From Flavobacteriaceae bacterium (GTDB lineage: Bacteria; Bacteroidota; Bacteroidia; Flavobacteriales; Flavobacteriaceae): a stretch of DNA of 11,266 nt. Below the pieces are notes generated by a model. That model was not told the DNA's origin, searched no databases, and was given only the letters and a program-made list of their open reading frames with translations. Location of the stretch: contig NZOY01000045.1 in NCBI GenBank assembly GCA_002695445.1, forward strand, positions 1 through 11,266, written 5' to 3'. Shown here in pieces: positions 1 through 7,784 of this stretch; the first letter of the stretch is position 1, and every line of letters starts with the position of its first letter. A program made the translations under genes and the position numbers.

Positions 1-37
1 TAAGTTTAAATTTAATCAAAGTTTTTAGAGTAAATCT

Positions 38-69
38 TTTGTTAAGGAATAAAAAGGATTTTATATTTG
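38..69 (+). promoter_or_regulatory. Bacteroidota-type promoter of the tRNA-Phe gene
   Basis: A TTTG element at 38-41 is followed, after a 20-nt spacer, by TATATTTG at 62-69, which matches the Bacteroidota -7 consensus TAnnTTTG at every fixed position. Transcription would begin around 75-77, a few bases before the tRNA at 83. The spacing and position support a real promoter, but no start site has been mapped. Confidence 0.62.
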
Positions 70-82
70 CAGACCTTATGCA

Positions 83-155
83 GGTACCTTAGCTCAGTTG
101 GTAGAGCAAAGGACTGAAAATCCTTGTGTCCCTGGTTCGATTCCTGGAGGTACCA
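83..155 (+). tRNA. tRNA-Phe (anticodon GAA)
   Basis: The 73 nt fold into a complete cloverleaf. The acceptor stem GGTACCT pairs perfectly with AGGTACC (148-154), and A155 is the discriminator. The D arm is GCTC/GAGC around AGTTGGTA, and the anticodon stem AAGGA/TCCTT encloses the loop CTGAAAA. The anticodon is therefore GAA, which reads Phe codons. The T arm is CCTGG-TTCGATT-CCTGG and the variable loop is 5 nt. The 3' CCA is not encoded and must be added after transcription. The gene has its own promoter just upstream and an intrinsic terminator 6 nt downstream, so it appears to be a single-gene unit. Confidence 0.97.
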
Positions 156-161
156 CTCTTT

Positions 162-198
162 AACCCTGTAATGAGAAAATTGCAGGGTTTTATTTTTT
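162..198 (+). terminator. Intrinsic terminator after tRNA-Phe
   Basis: An 11-bp stem, AACCCTGTAAT (162-172) pairing with ATTGCAGGGTT (179-189) with a single G-T wobble, encloses the 6-nt loop GAGAAA. It is followed by the U-rich tract TTATTTTTT (190-198). This is a textbook Rho-independent terminator and separates the tRNA unit from the cytochrome operon. Confidence 0.87.
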
Positions 199-328
199 AA
201 AACCTCAATTTCAATGTGATTTAAAAAATTATAATAAATACTGAGTATATACGGCTTCTAAAAACTAAAACCCTCACTCCTGTTGCAAAAATTAGTTATA
301 TTAGTTGTGTAAAATATCTTCCAAGCAA

Positions 329-3300
329 ATGCCCTTTAGTAAATTTTACTTTTTCATAATATTTGTTTCATTAACGACTTTATCATGCTCAATTAAAATC
401 CCAGAGGATGTATCAAAAGAATTTGCTGATATAAATGAAATCATAGATTTTAATTATCATGTTAAGCCTATTTTATCTGACAGATGTTATCAATGCCATG
501 GGCCAGATGAGAAAACAAGAAAGGCAGGTTTGAGGTTAGATGTAGAATCAATTGCCTTTTCGAAACTAAAAAGTGGAAAATTTGCATTTACTTCTGGTAG
601 CTTATTTGAAAGTGAAGTTGCTCACCGAATTTTAGAGGAAAACCCTGATTTGTTGATGCCACCTCCAGAGGCCAATCTTAGACTTTCAAATCGAGAAAAA
701 GCTATAATTCTCAAATGGATAGATCAAGGGGCTGAATGGAAAGATCATTGGGCTTTTATTGCTCCGAAAAAAAATAAAATCCCTAAAACCATAGAGAAAT
801 TAGAAAATTCTATAGACATATTTGTAAGATCTCGATTGAAGCTTGAAGGGTTAGATTTTTCTCCAAAAGCATCAAAAGAAGTTCTTGTACGAAGACTTTT
901 TTTGGATTTAACTGGACTTCCACCAAGTATAGATGAATTGGACTCCTTTATTAATGATAAGAGTGATAATTCATATGAAAAATTGGTAGACAAGCTTATG
1001 AGCACTAATGCATATGCTGAAAGGCTAGCACTAGACTGGTTGGATTTATCTCGATATGCTGACTCACATGGATTACATGCTGATGGCTCAAGAACAATGT
1101 GGCCTTGGCGTGATTGGGTCCTTAAAGCGTTTAAAGAAAATATGCCTTATGACAAGTTTGTAACTTGGCAAATTGCTGGAGACCTTATTCCCAATAAGAC
1201 CAGGGAGCAAGATTTAGCGACAGCATTTAATAGGAATACGCCAATGACAGCTGAGGGGGGGGTAATTGACGAAGAGTGGAGATTGCATTATGTTTTTGAC
1301 CGAACTGAAACCTTAAGTACTGCTTTTTTAGGATTAACTGTTGCATGTGCTAAATGCCATGACCACAAATTTGACCCTATTAGTCAAAGAGAATATTACC
1401 AACTAACTGCATTTTTTAATAATATAAGGGAGTTGGGCATGACAGGAGATGATGGTGAATTTGGACCATTATTAGCCCTTCCTAGTGAAAAGACTGAAGC
1501 AAAATTAAAAGAATTAAACGCTAAACTTTCAATTATAAATCAAGAAATTTCTTCAACCAAGGAGCAATTAAAAAAAGTATATGAGTATTCAGATGAGTTG
1601 ATTCATAACACTAAATCTATTTCTGAGCCACTTGTTTACTCACCATTTGAAAAAGTTTCAAAATATAAAATCGGAAATAGAGAAAGAATAGAAATAGATG
1701 GAATCAAAGATTTTACTGGTTCTAAGCAGGCTATTGCTCCAAATATAGTGGAGGGTATTAATGGAAATTCTTTTGAATTCAGTAATGACTACGATCATCT
1801 TTCAGTTAAAAATTCATTAATTCCAAATCTTCAATGGACTGATGCATTTTCTTTTTCTGTATGGATTAATACCAGTAAAAGAAAAAAAGGCTCCACTCAA
1901 ACATTAATTTCTAACTCAGGAGGTAAAAATGATTTATGGCGAGGATGGGAACTTTACCTTGATGATCAAAACAGAATCAATTTGAGGTTGATAAATGTTT
2001 TACCCACCAATCTAATTCATGTAAGATCAACTGATTCTATCTCGAGACATGACTGGCATCATATTGCTTTCACTACAGATGGAAGCGGCCAAGCAAAAGG
2101 AATTAGATTGTTCAAAAATGGAGAGCCAATAGAAAAAGTAAGTTTGATTAATAATTTATATAAATCAATTCTTCCAACTAAACGAGATAGAGAAAAAGGA
2201 TTTGTAGAAAAAGAAAAGGCCTCTTTAAGTATTGGTAGGTCAAATGAGGGTTCCACAGGAGACTATGGACTATATACCGGAAAAATGGATGAGTTTAGGT
2301 TTTATAATAATGAACTTAGTAAATACGAAGTTAAAACCATCTACCAAAAAACAATAGGAAATGATAAACCTATTGAATGGTCATTAGTTAGAGAACATTT
2401 GATTAGCAAAGATCCAAAAATTGCTTATTTAAATAAGAAGTTAAAAAATAATAGAGAAAAATACCTTGAAACGTATGATACTGTTCGAGAAATAATGGTC
2501 ATGGAAGAAATGAAAAACCCAAGGCCTACATATGTTTATAATCGAGGAAGTTATACAGAACCAATTTATACAGTAGAACCAAAGGTTCCTGATATATTAC
2601 CTCAAATGAACTCGGATTTACCCAAAAATCGGTTAGGATTAAGTCAGTGGCTGTTTGATAAAAAAAATCCATTGACGGCGAGAGTTGCGGTGAATCGTTA
2701 TTGGCAAATGATCTTTGGAAGTGGACTAGTGAGTACTCCAAATGATTTTGGAGTTCAAGGTCAGTTACCAACACATCCAGAACTATTAGACTGGCTAGCA
2801 GTTGATTTTAGTGAAGATTGGAATGTTAAAAGGTTAATAAAAAAAATGGTAATGTCAAAAACTTACCAGCAAAAATCTCTAATTACAGATAAATTATTGG
2901 AAAAAGATCCTAATAATTTACTATTAGCTAGATCTAACAACTATCGTTTACCAGCAGAAATAATTCGTGACAATGCACTAAAATTAAGTGGGCTACTCAA
3001 CACAAAATTTGGTGGGCCAAGTGTTAAACCTTACCAGCCAAAAGGACTTTGGAAAGAAAAAAATAACTTCTCAGTCCCTTTACTTGAATATGAGGAATCT
3101 AAAGGAGAAGATCTTTACCGCAGGGGTATTTACACATTCATCAAAAGAACCTCACCACCTCCTAGTATGCTAACTTTTGACGCTACATCTAGAGAAGTGT
3201 GTACGGTAAAAAGAAATATTACCTCAACACCGCTTCAGGCACTAGTTTTAATGAATGACCCCCAATTTTTTGAAGCATCTAGAGTTTTTGCTGAAAAAAT

Positions 3301-3571
3301 TATTAAAAATAGGGTTTCGCTTGAAGATCAAATTATATATGGTTTTAGATTATCAACTGGCAGGTTCCCGAAAGAAGAAGAAATTAATGTTTTAGTGAAT
3401 TTATATGAAAAACAATACCAATATTTTTTAAAAAATAGAAATAAAGCTTATCAGGTCTTAAATGTTGGAGAAAAGCCTCGTGATAAAAATATTTTTAGTG
3501 TAAAAGCTGCTGCAATGACTATGATAGCAAATACTCTTATCAATCATAACGAAACTTTTACAAGAAGGTAG
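329..3571 (+). CDS. Dihaem c-type cytochrome lipoprotein (PSCyt1-PSCyt2-LamG-PSD1; DUF1549/DUF1553)
   Basis: This 1080-residue exported protein has the multidomain layout best known from Planctomycetes. I start it at ATG 329 rather than the in-frame TTG at 305, because ATG gives a clean signal peptide: a hydrophobic core at residues 6-18 and Cys20 in a loose lipobox (TLSC). Domains in order are PSCyt1 with CYQCH at 53-57 and a likely axial Met in MPPP (110-113); PSCyt2/DUF1549 at about 155-365 with CAKCH at 340-344; a short predicted coiled coil at about 391-417; a LamG-like lectin fold at about 433-668; and PSD1/DUF1553 at about 757-1070. The two CxxCH motifs imply two covalent c haems. It probably sits in the envelope as a redox protein, with LamG as a possible glycan contact. 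The substrate is unknown. Its stop codon abuts the ATG of the next gene, so the two are very likely cotranscribed. No clear Shine-Dalgarno sequence precedes it. Confidence 0.93.
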   Translation: MPFSKFYFFIIFVSLTTLSCSIKIPEDVSKEFADINEIIDFNYHVKPILSDRCYQCHGPDEKTRKAGLRLDVESIAFSKLKSGKFAFTSGSLFESEVAHRILEENPDLLMPPPEANLRLSNREKAIILKWIDQGAEWKDHWAFIAPKKNKIPKTIEKLENSIDIFVRSRLKLEGLDFSPKASKEVLVRRLFLDLTGLPPSIDELDSFINDKSDNSYEKLVDKLMSTNAYAERLALDWLDLSRYADSHGLHADGSRTMWPWRDWVLKAFKENMPYDKFVTWQIAGDLIPNKTREQDLATAFNRNTPMTAEGGVIDEEWRLHYVFDRTETLSTAFLGLTVACAKCHDHKFDPISQREYYQLTAFFNNIRELGMTGDDGEFGPLLALPSEKTEAKLKELNAKLSIINQEISSTKEQLKKVYEYSDELIHNTKSISEPLVYSPFEKVSKYKIGNRERIEIDGIKDFTGSKQAIAPNIVEGINGNSFEFSNDYDHLSVKNSLIPNLQWTDAFSFSVWINTSKRKKGSTQTLISNSGGKNDLWRGWELYLDDQNRINLRLINVLPTNLIHVRSTDSISRHDWHHIAFTTDGSGQAKGIRLFKNGEPIEKVSLINNLYKSILPTKRDREKGFVEKEKASLSIGRSNEGSTGDYGLYTGKMDEFRFYNNELSKYEVKTIYQKTIGNDKPIEWSLVREHLISKDPKIAYLNKKLKNNREKYLETYDTVREIMVMEEMKNPRPTYVYNRGSYTEPIYTVEPKVPDILPQMNSDLPKNRLGLSQWLFDKKNPLTARVAVNRYWQMIFGSGLVSTPNDFGVQGQLPTHPELLDWLAVDFSEDWNVKRLIKKMVMSKTYQQKSLITDKLLEKDPNNLLLARSNNYRLPAEIIRDNALKLSGLLNTKFGGPSVKPYQPKGLWKEKNNFSVPLLEYEESKGEDLYRRGIYTFIKRTSPPPSMLTFDATSREVCTVKRNITSTPLQALVLMNDPQFFEASRVFAEKIIKNRVSLEDQIIYGFRLSTGRFPKEEEINVLVNLYEKQYQYFLKNRNKAYQVLNVGEKPRDKNIFSVKAAAMTMIANTLINHNETFTRR
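1255..1262 (+). repeat. G8 homopolymer inside the cytochrome gene
   Basis: Eight consecutive G residues fall in codons 309-312 (Glu-Gly-Gly-Val). They encode part of a motif that is conserved in PSCyt2/DUF1549 proteins, so the reading frame as given is correct. In AT-rich DNA such a run is notable as a possible slippage site or a sequencing-error hotspot. Confidence 0.5.
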
Positions 3572-5032
3572 ATGAATTGCAATAACAACAACAAAAATAA
3601 AAATTATAGTAGAAGAGACTTTCTTACAAGAACCTCTTTGGGGTTAGGTGCACTTTCGCTTGGTGGCCTAATTAGTCCGGTCGATGCTTACGGGAATAGT
3701 AATTTTTTAAAGCTACTTGAAAGTGAAAAACAGCGATTGCCGCACTTTATTCCAAAAGCCAAGAGAGTAATATATCTATTTCAAAGTGGGGCACCATCTC
3801 AGCTAGATTTATTTGATTATAAGCCAAAACTAAATGAAATGTTTGGGGAGGAGGTACCAAAAAGTGTACTAGGTGATCAAAGATTGACAGGGATGTCATC
3901 TGGCCAAAATACTTTTCCAATTGCAGGAACTCTCTTTAACTTTAAACAACACGGAGAAAGCGGAGCATGGATGAGTGATTTAATGCCCTACACATCAAAG
4001 ATTGTAGATGAATTATGCTTTATTAAATCAATGTATACAGAGGCTATTAATCACGATCCAGCTATAACTATGATACAAACTGGTTCAGAACTACCTGGAC
4101 GGCCCTCAATTGGATCTTGGTTGAGCTACGGGTTAGGAACAGATAATAAAAACCTTCCTGAATTTGTAGTTCTAATTACAAAAGGAAAATCAGGACAACC
4201 AATCTACTCACGATTATGGGGTAATGGCTTTTTACCATCAAAACATCAAGGAGTACAATTTCGTTCAGGTAAAGACCCTGTACTATATTTAGATAATCCC
4301 CCAGGGGTGAGTAGCACTATTCGTGAGGAACAACTAAATTCATTAAAGAAATTACAACAAATTAATCATGCAGATATAGGTGATCCAGAAATTTTGACTA
4401 AGATTTCCAATTATGAAATGGCTTATAGAATGCAGACCTCAGTTCCAGAGGTAATGAATATTTCTGATGAACCAGACTATATTTTTGATCTTTATGGCGA
4501 AGACAGTAAAAATCCAGGAACTTTTGCTGCAAATTGCTTACTAGCAAGAAAATTAGCTGAAAAAGATGTGAAATTCATTCAACTTTATCACAGAGGATGG
4601 GATCAGCACAGTAATTTACCACGGGACATCATAAAGCAGGCAAAAGAGACAGATCAAGCTTCAGCAGCTCTTATAAAAGATTTAAAGCAAAGAGGTTTGC
4701 TTGAAGACACGCTAGTGATATGGGGAGGTGAGTTTGGAAGAACTAATTATTCTCAAGGAATGCTCAAGTTGGACAATTATGGCCGTGATCATCACCCTCG
4801 CTGCTTTACTATTTTTATGGCAGGAGCAGGTGTAAAAAAAGGGGTTACACTTGGTGCAACAGATGATTTTGGTTATAACATTACAGAACGGCCGGTACAC
4901 ATTCATGATTTTCAGGCTACTTTAATGCATTTACTTGGGGTAGACCACGAAAAACTTACCTTCAAATTTCAAGGTAGAAGATATAGATTGACAGATGTTC
5001 ATGGTAATGTAGTTAAAGAAATACTATCATAA
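3572..5032 (+). CDS. Tat-exported DUF1501 protein (alkaline-phosphatase superfamily)
   Basis: This 486-residue protein is the usual partner of PSD1/DUF1553 cytochromes. It starts with an Asn-rich stretch and a twin-arginine signal, SRRDFL at residues 13-18 with a hydrophobic stretch at about 23-37, so it should be exported folded, possibly with its metals bound. The DUF1501 core has the motifs expected of the alkaline-phosphatase/sulfatase fold: an early GAPSQLDLFDYKP segment, HRGWDQH (340-346), WGGEFGRT (384-391) and GRDHHP (404-409). The His, Asp and Glu residues in the last three are likely metal ligands. There is no CxPxR formylglycine motif, so it is not a classical sulfatase. The start ATG follows the previous stop with no gap, and the previous gene ends in AAGAAGG, a plausible ribosome-binding site. 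Its substrate is unknown, and hydrolase activity is inferred from fold alone. Confidence 0.95.
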   Translation: MNCNNNNKNKNYSRRDFLTRTSLGLGALSLGGLISPVDAYGNSNFLKLLESEKQRLPHFIPKAKRVIYLFQSGAPSQLDLFDYKPKLNEMFGEEVPKSVLGDQRLTGMSSGQNTFPIAGTLFNFKQHGESGAWMSDLMPYTSKIVDELCFIKSMYTEAINHDPAITMIQTGSELPGRPSIGSWLSYGLGTDNKNLPEFVVLITKGKSGQPIYSRLWGNGFLPSKHQGVQFRSGKDPVLYLDNPPGVSSTIREEQLNSLKKLQQINHADIGDPEILTKISNYEMAYRMQTSVPEVMNISDEPDYIFDLYGEDSKNPGTFAANCLLARKLAEKDVKFIQLYHRGWDQHSNLPRDIIKQAKETDQASAALIKDLKQRGLLEDTLVIWGGEFGRTNYSQGMLKLDNYGRDHHPRCFTIFMAGAGVKKGVTLGATDDFGYNITERPVHIHDFQATLMHLLGVDHEKLTFKFQGRRYRLTDVHGNVVKEILS

Positions 5033-5035
5033 AAA

Positions 5036-6388
5036 ATGGTTTCAGAAATCTTTGAATTTTTGGGAAGTCTTCATCCTCTGATAGTTCATTTACCTATCGG
5101 ATTTATAATACTTACACTTCTAATAAATGTTGTGTTTAAGACAAGAAATAATTCGGTTAAGCGCCTAATTACTTTAGGTTGGTTTTTTTCTTTTATAAGT
5201 GGATTTATAGCTTCCATTTTTGGATGGTTTCTTGGAGATAATAACTATTATTTAGAATCTCAAATCAACATTCATAAATGGACTGGTTTTGCATTTGTGA
5301 TAATAACTTTTTTAATCTGGATGCTAAGGGCTTTAAACTTCAATCTATCTAAATCCTTTAACAGAATTTCTAATCTAGTTGTTTTCGCTTTAATATCAAT
5401 TACTGGACACTTTGGTGGTGAAATGACTCATGGAAAAGGATATTTAGTGAAAAGTATACCCTTTTTAAAACAAAACAAAATGCCAACTGTATTGCTAACC
5501 GAAAAAGAGAATTCTCTTGATTCAATTTATGTTTACGAGAATCTGATTTATCCTGTATTTGAGGAAAAGTGTATTGTTTGTCACAATAAAAAAGATACAT
5601 ATGGAGGGCTTAATATGGACACTTATGATAATCTTATTAAAGGAGGAAACAATGGTCTTGGAATTAGTAAAGGAAATCCCTATAAGAGTTTAATTTATAA
5701 AAGGGTGAGTATGTCTCAAAATGAAGCTAAGTTTATGCCACCCACAGGAACTCCTTTGAGTTTTGATCAAGTTGCAGTTTTAAAATGGTGGATCGATAAT
5801 GGTGCAAAATTAAAAGTTCCTTTGACAAAACTTAGAAATGATGAAAATATTCGAAGTCTTGTTGAAGAAAACTACCAATTAGACTTGAGAGAAAAATCTT
5901 ACATTGAGACTTTAAAGCTTGCTCCTGTCGATCAAAATCAATTGGAAGTCTTAGATAAGGGAAAATACCAATGGCGTTTTCTAAATAGCGAAAAAAGCCT
6001 CTTAGATGTTAAATTCGTTGGTAAAAAAATCACTTTTAATGACATTGAATTATTATTAAAGCTAAAAGAACATGTCATATGGCTCAACTTATCCAACTGT
6101 CAATTGAAGGATGATATGTTATCTTTAATTTCTGAGTTCGAAAATCTAACAAGACTCAGGGTTCAAAAAAATAATATAACCGATAAATGTATCCCTTATC
6201 TAAAGGATATAGATAATTTAAAAGAGTTAAATTTTTATGACACACTAATCACCGATAATTCTTTTGAGGTTTTAACAAATTTGGAGAGCTTAGAAAAAAT
6301 TTTCCTCTGGAAAAGTAAAGTTAGTACTTTAGGAATCGAGAAATTTAAAAGCCAAAAACCTAAAATTGAGGTGATTACTGGACTATAA
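5036..6388 (+). CDS. DUF2231-like membrane protein with cytochrome c domain and LRR tail
   Basis: This 450-residue protein has three parts. Residues 1-133 form four membrane helices (about 13-34, 44-67, 82-100 and 111-127) with DUF2231-type motifs, HPLIVHLPIG at 13-22 and GHFGGEMTHG at 124-133. Basic residues cluster in the loops at 35-43 and 98-110, so the positive-inside rule puts both termini in the periplasm. Residues about 165-275 are a PSCyt1-type cytochrome c domain with CIVCH at 179-183 and a likely axial Met234 in MPP. Residues about 347-442 form four leucine-rich repeats of 23-25 residues. Histidines 18, 80 and 125 lie in or at the ends of helices and could bind b haem, which is inference. 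It begins 3 nt after the DUF1501 stop. I infer that it is the membrane electron relay of the operon. No good terminator follows. Confidence 0.92.
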   Translation: MVSEIFEFLGSLHPLIVHLPIGFIILTLLINVVFKTRNNSVKRLITLGWFFSFISGFIASIFGWFLGDNNYYLESQINIHKWTGFAFVIITFLIWMLRALNFNLSKSFNRISNLVVFALISITGHFGGEMTHGKGYLVKSIPFLKQNKMPTVLLTEKENSLDSIYVYENLIYPVFEEKCIVCHNKKDTYGGLNMDTYDNLIKGGNNGLGISKGNPYKSLIYKRVSMSQNEAKFMPPTGTPLSFDQVAVLKWWIDNGAKLKVPLTKLRNDENIRSLVEENYQLDLREKSYIETLKLAPVDQNQLEVLDKGKYQWRFLNSEKSLLDVKFVGKKITFNDIELLLKLKEHVIWLNLSNCQLKDDMLSLISEFENLTRLRVQKNNITDKCIPYLKDIDNLKELNFYDTLITDNSFEVLTNLESLEKIFLWKSKVSTLGIEKFKSQKPKIEVITGL

Positions 6389-6390
6389 TT

Positions 6391-7671
6391 TTATTGCAAT
6401 TTAAAACTTTCTTCCTCAAGATCTTTTTTAGGATTTGAAAGTTCTATTTGTTCGACTTTTTTGAGTTTAGAGAGCATCATCCTAGTTCTAGTTGTAACCA
6501 TTTTTTCAATTTCATTATCAGCTTCCTTAATCTTTTTCTGCGCTTTGTGCAATACAGTACCGAAAGCAGAAAATTCTTTTTTAACGCTTGCAAGTATTTC
6601 CCATACTTCACTACTACGTTTTTGAATAGCGAGTGTTTTAAAACCCATTTGTAAGCTATTTAGCATAGCAGCCAATGTGGTAGGACCTGTAATAATAATT
6701 TTATACTCTCGTTGCAATTGCGAAATAATTTGAGGATGTCTTGTTACCTCAGCATATAGTCCCTCAAATGGTAAAAACATAATACCGAAATCGGTAGTAT
6801 AAGGGGGGTCAATATATCGCTCAGAAATATCTCTAGCAAACTTTTTTATAGAGTTCAAAAGTGCCTTTAATGAATTTTCGATTTCAGTATTATCACCGGA
6901 TTCATATGCAGATTGAAGTTTAGCATAATCTTCTTGTGGGAACTTAGCATCCACTGGAAGAAAAACATTACCAGTGTTAAGACTTTTACCTGGTAATTTT
7001 ATCGCAAACTCAACAAAAGCATCAGAATCTTTTTTTGTTTTAACATTTGAATCATACTGTTCTGGTGCAAGAATTTGCTCTAAAATATTTCCAAGCTGAA
7101 TCTCCCCTAAAACACCACTTGTTTTTACATTGCTTAAAACCTTTTTTAAATCGCCTACACCAGAAGCAAGGGATTGCATCTCTCCTAGCCCTTTTTGAAC
7201 CTTAAGTAATTGCTGAGTAACCAATTCAAATGATTTCCCTAAACGATCCTCAAGAGTCTTGTGTAGCTTCTCGTCTACAGTCTCTCGCATCTTTTCTAAT
7301 TTCAATTCAGTGGACTTAACCAATTCATCTTGCTTTTTATTAAGGCGTTCGAAGTTTAGTTTTTGTAATTCATTAAATGCAGTTACATTCTTTGAAAATG
7401 ATTCCTGAAAATCTTTTAGAGTCGTTCTTAGTTCCTCTCTATCCTCTTTGGCTTTTTTTGATAATACTTCATTAAGTCGATCTATGCTTTGAGTAATTTC
7501 TTCACGGTTCTCTCTCAAGTTCTTTGTTAATTCCTCACGATTTTGATAAAATTCCCCTTTAATTAATTGACTTAATTCCTGGTTAAGATTTAGTTTATCT
7601 GCTCTTTTAAAGAACAAAAAAATAATTAAGGCTAGACTCAGCCCAGAAATAAATAATAAAATAATTTCCAT
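6391..7671 (-). CDS. rmuC: RmuC family DNA recombination protein
   Basis: The protein has 426 residues when started at the ATG at 7669-7671. An in-frame TTG 45 nt upstream is less likely, because ATG directly precedes a typical N-terminal membrane anchor (about residues 2-21). A long charged, coiled-coil region follows (about 25-165). The RmuC domain then carries the family signatures: a GEIQL segment, VDAKFP at 240-245, DFGIMFLPFEGLYAE and GPTTLAAMLNSLQMGF. The fold is related to PD-(D/E)xK nucleases. In E. coli, RmuC limits rearrangements at short inverted repeats. Its stop codon lies 2 nt from that of the convergent membrane cytochrome gene. It lies 113 nt downstream of the sulfatase gene and may be its own unit. 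The N-terminal helix suggests membrane tethering. Confidence 0.95.
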   Translation of the reverse strand: MEIILLFISGLSLALIIFLFFKRADKLNLNQELSQLIKGEFYQNREELTKNLRENREEITQSIDRLNEVLSKKAKEDREELRTTLKDFQESFSKNVTAFNELQKLNFERLNKKQDELVKSTELKLEKMRETVDEKLHKTLEDRLGKSFELVTQQLLKVQKGLGEMQSLASGVGDLKKVLSNVKTSGVLGEIQLGNILEQILAPEQYDSNVKTKKDSDAFVEFAIKLPGKSLNTGNVFLPVDAKFPQEDYAKLQSAYESGDNTEIENSLKALLNSIKKFARDISERYIDPPYTTDFGIMFLPFEGLYAEVTRHPQIISQLQREYKIIITGPTTLAAMLNSLQMGFKTLAIQKRSSEVWEILASVKKEFSAFGTVLHKAQKKIKEADNEIEKMVTTRTRMMLSKLKKVEQIELSNPKKDLEEESFKLQ

Positions 7672-7748
7672 TTGGTGTTTTAATATATTGCAAATTAAAA
7701 ATAAAAGAGACAGCAAGTACAGTTGTGAAAAAAAGTAATAAACAGCTT

Positions 7749-7762
7749 TTAAATCGATTTAA
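7749..7762. repeat. 14-bp perfect palindrome between sulfatase and rmuC
   Basis: TTAAATCGATTTAA is its own reverse complement. It lies in the 113-nt gap (7672-7784) between the stop of the upstream sulfatase gene and the start of rmuC, where an operator for rmuC could sit. It is AT-rich, so chance is a fair alternative. It has no U-tract placed to act as a terminator. Nothing else convincing is visible in the gap. Confidence 0.3.
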
Positions 7763-7784
7763 CTGATTTTATCTAAAATTACAG

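Noticed and set aside
263..297. AACTAA / TTAGTT inverted repeat upstream of the cytochrome operon
   Set aside because: It is only 6 bp of AT-rich sequence with a 23-nt loop, so chance is sufficient.
283..307. Possible promoter for the cytochrome operon (TTG at 283-285 and TAGTTG at 302-307)
   Set aside because: The spacer is 16 nt rather than about 19-20, and the downstream element is a poor match to TAnnTTTG. The operon promoter probably lies within 199-328 but cannot be pinned down.
305..328. In-frame TTG start upstream of the dihaem cytochrome gene, adding eight residues
   Set aside because: The added residues precede a complete signal peptide that begins naturally at ATG 329, and no ribosome-binding site favours the TTG.
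7672..7716. N-terminal extension of RmuC from a TTG codon
   Set aside because: The ATG at 7669-7671 directly precedes the expected membrane anchor. The extension is not a feature of the family as I know it.
7690..7720. TTAATTTG on the - strand upstream of rmuC as a -7 element
   Set aside because: It misses a fixed base of the consensus and no TTG is correctly spaced upstream.
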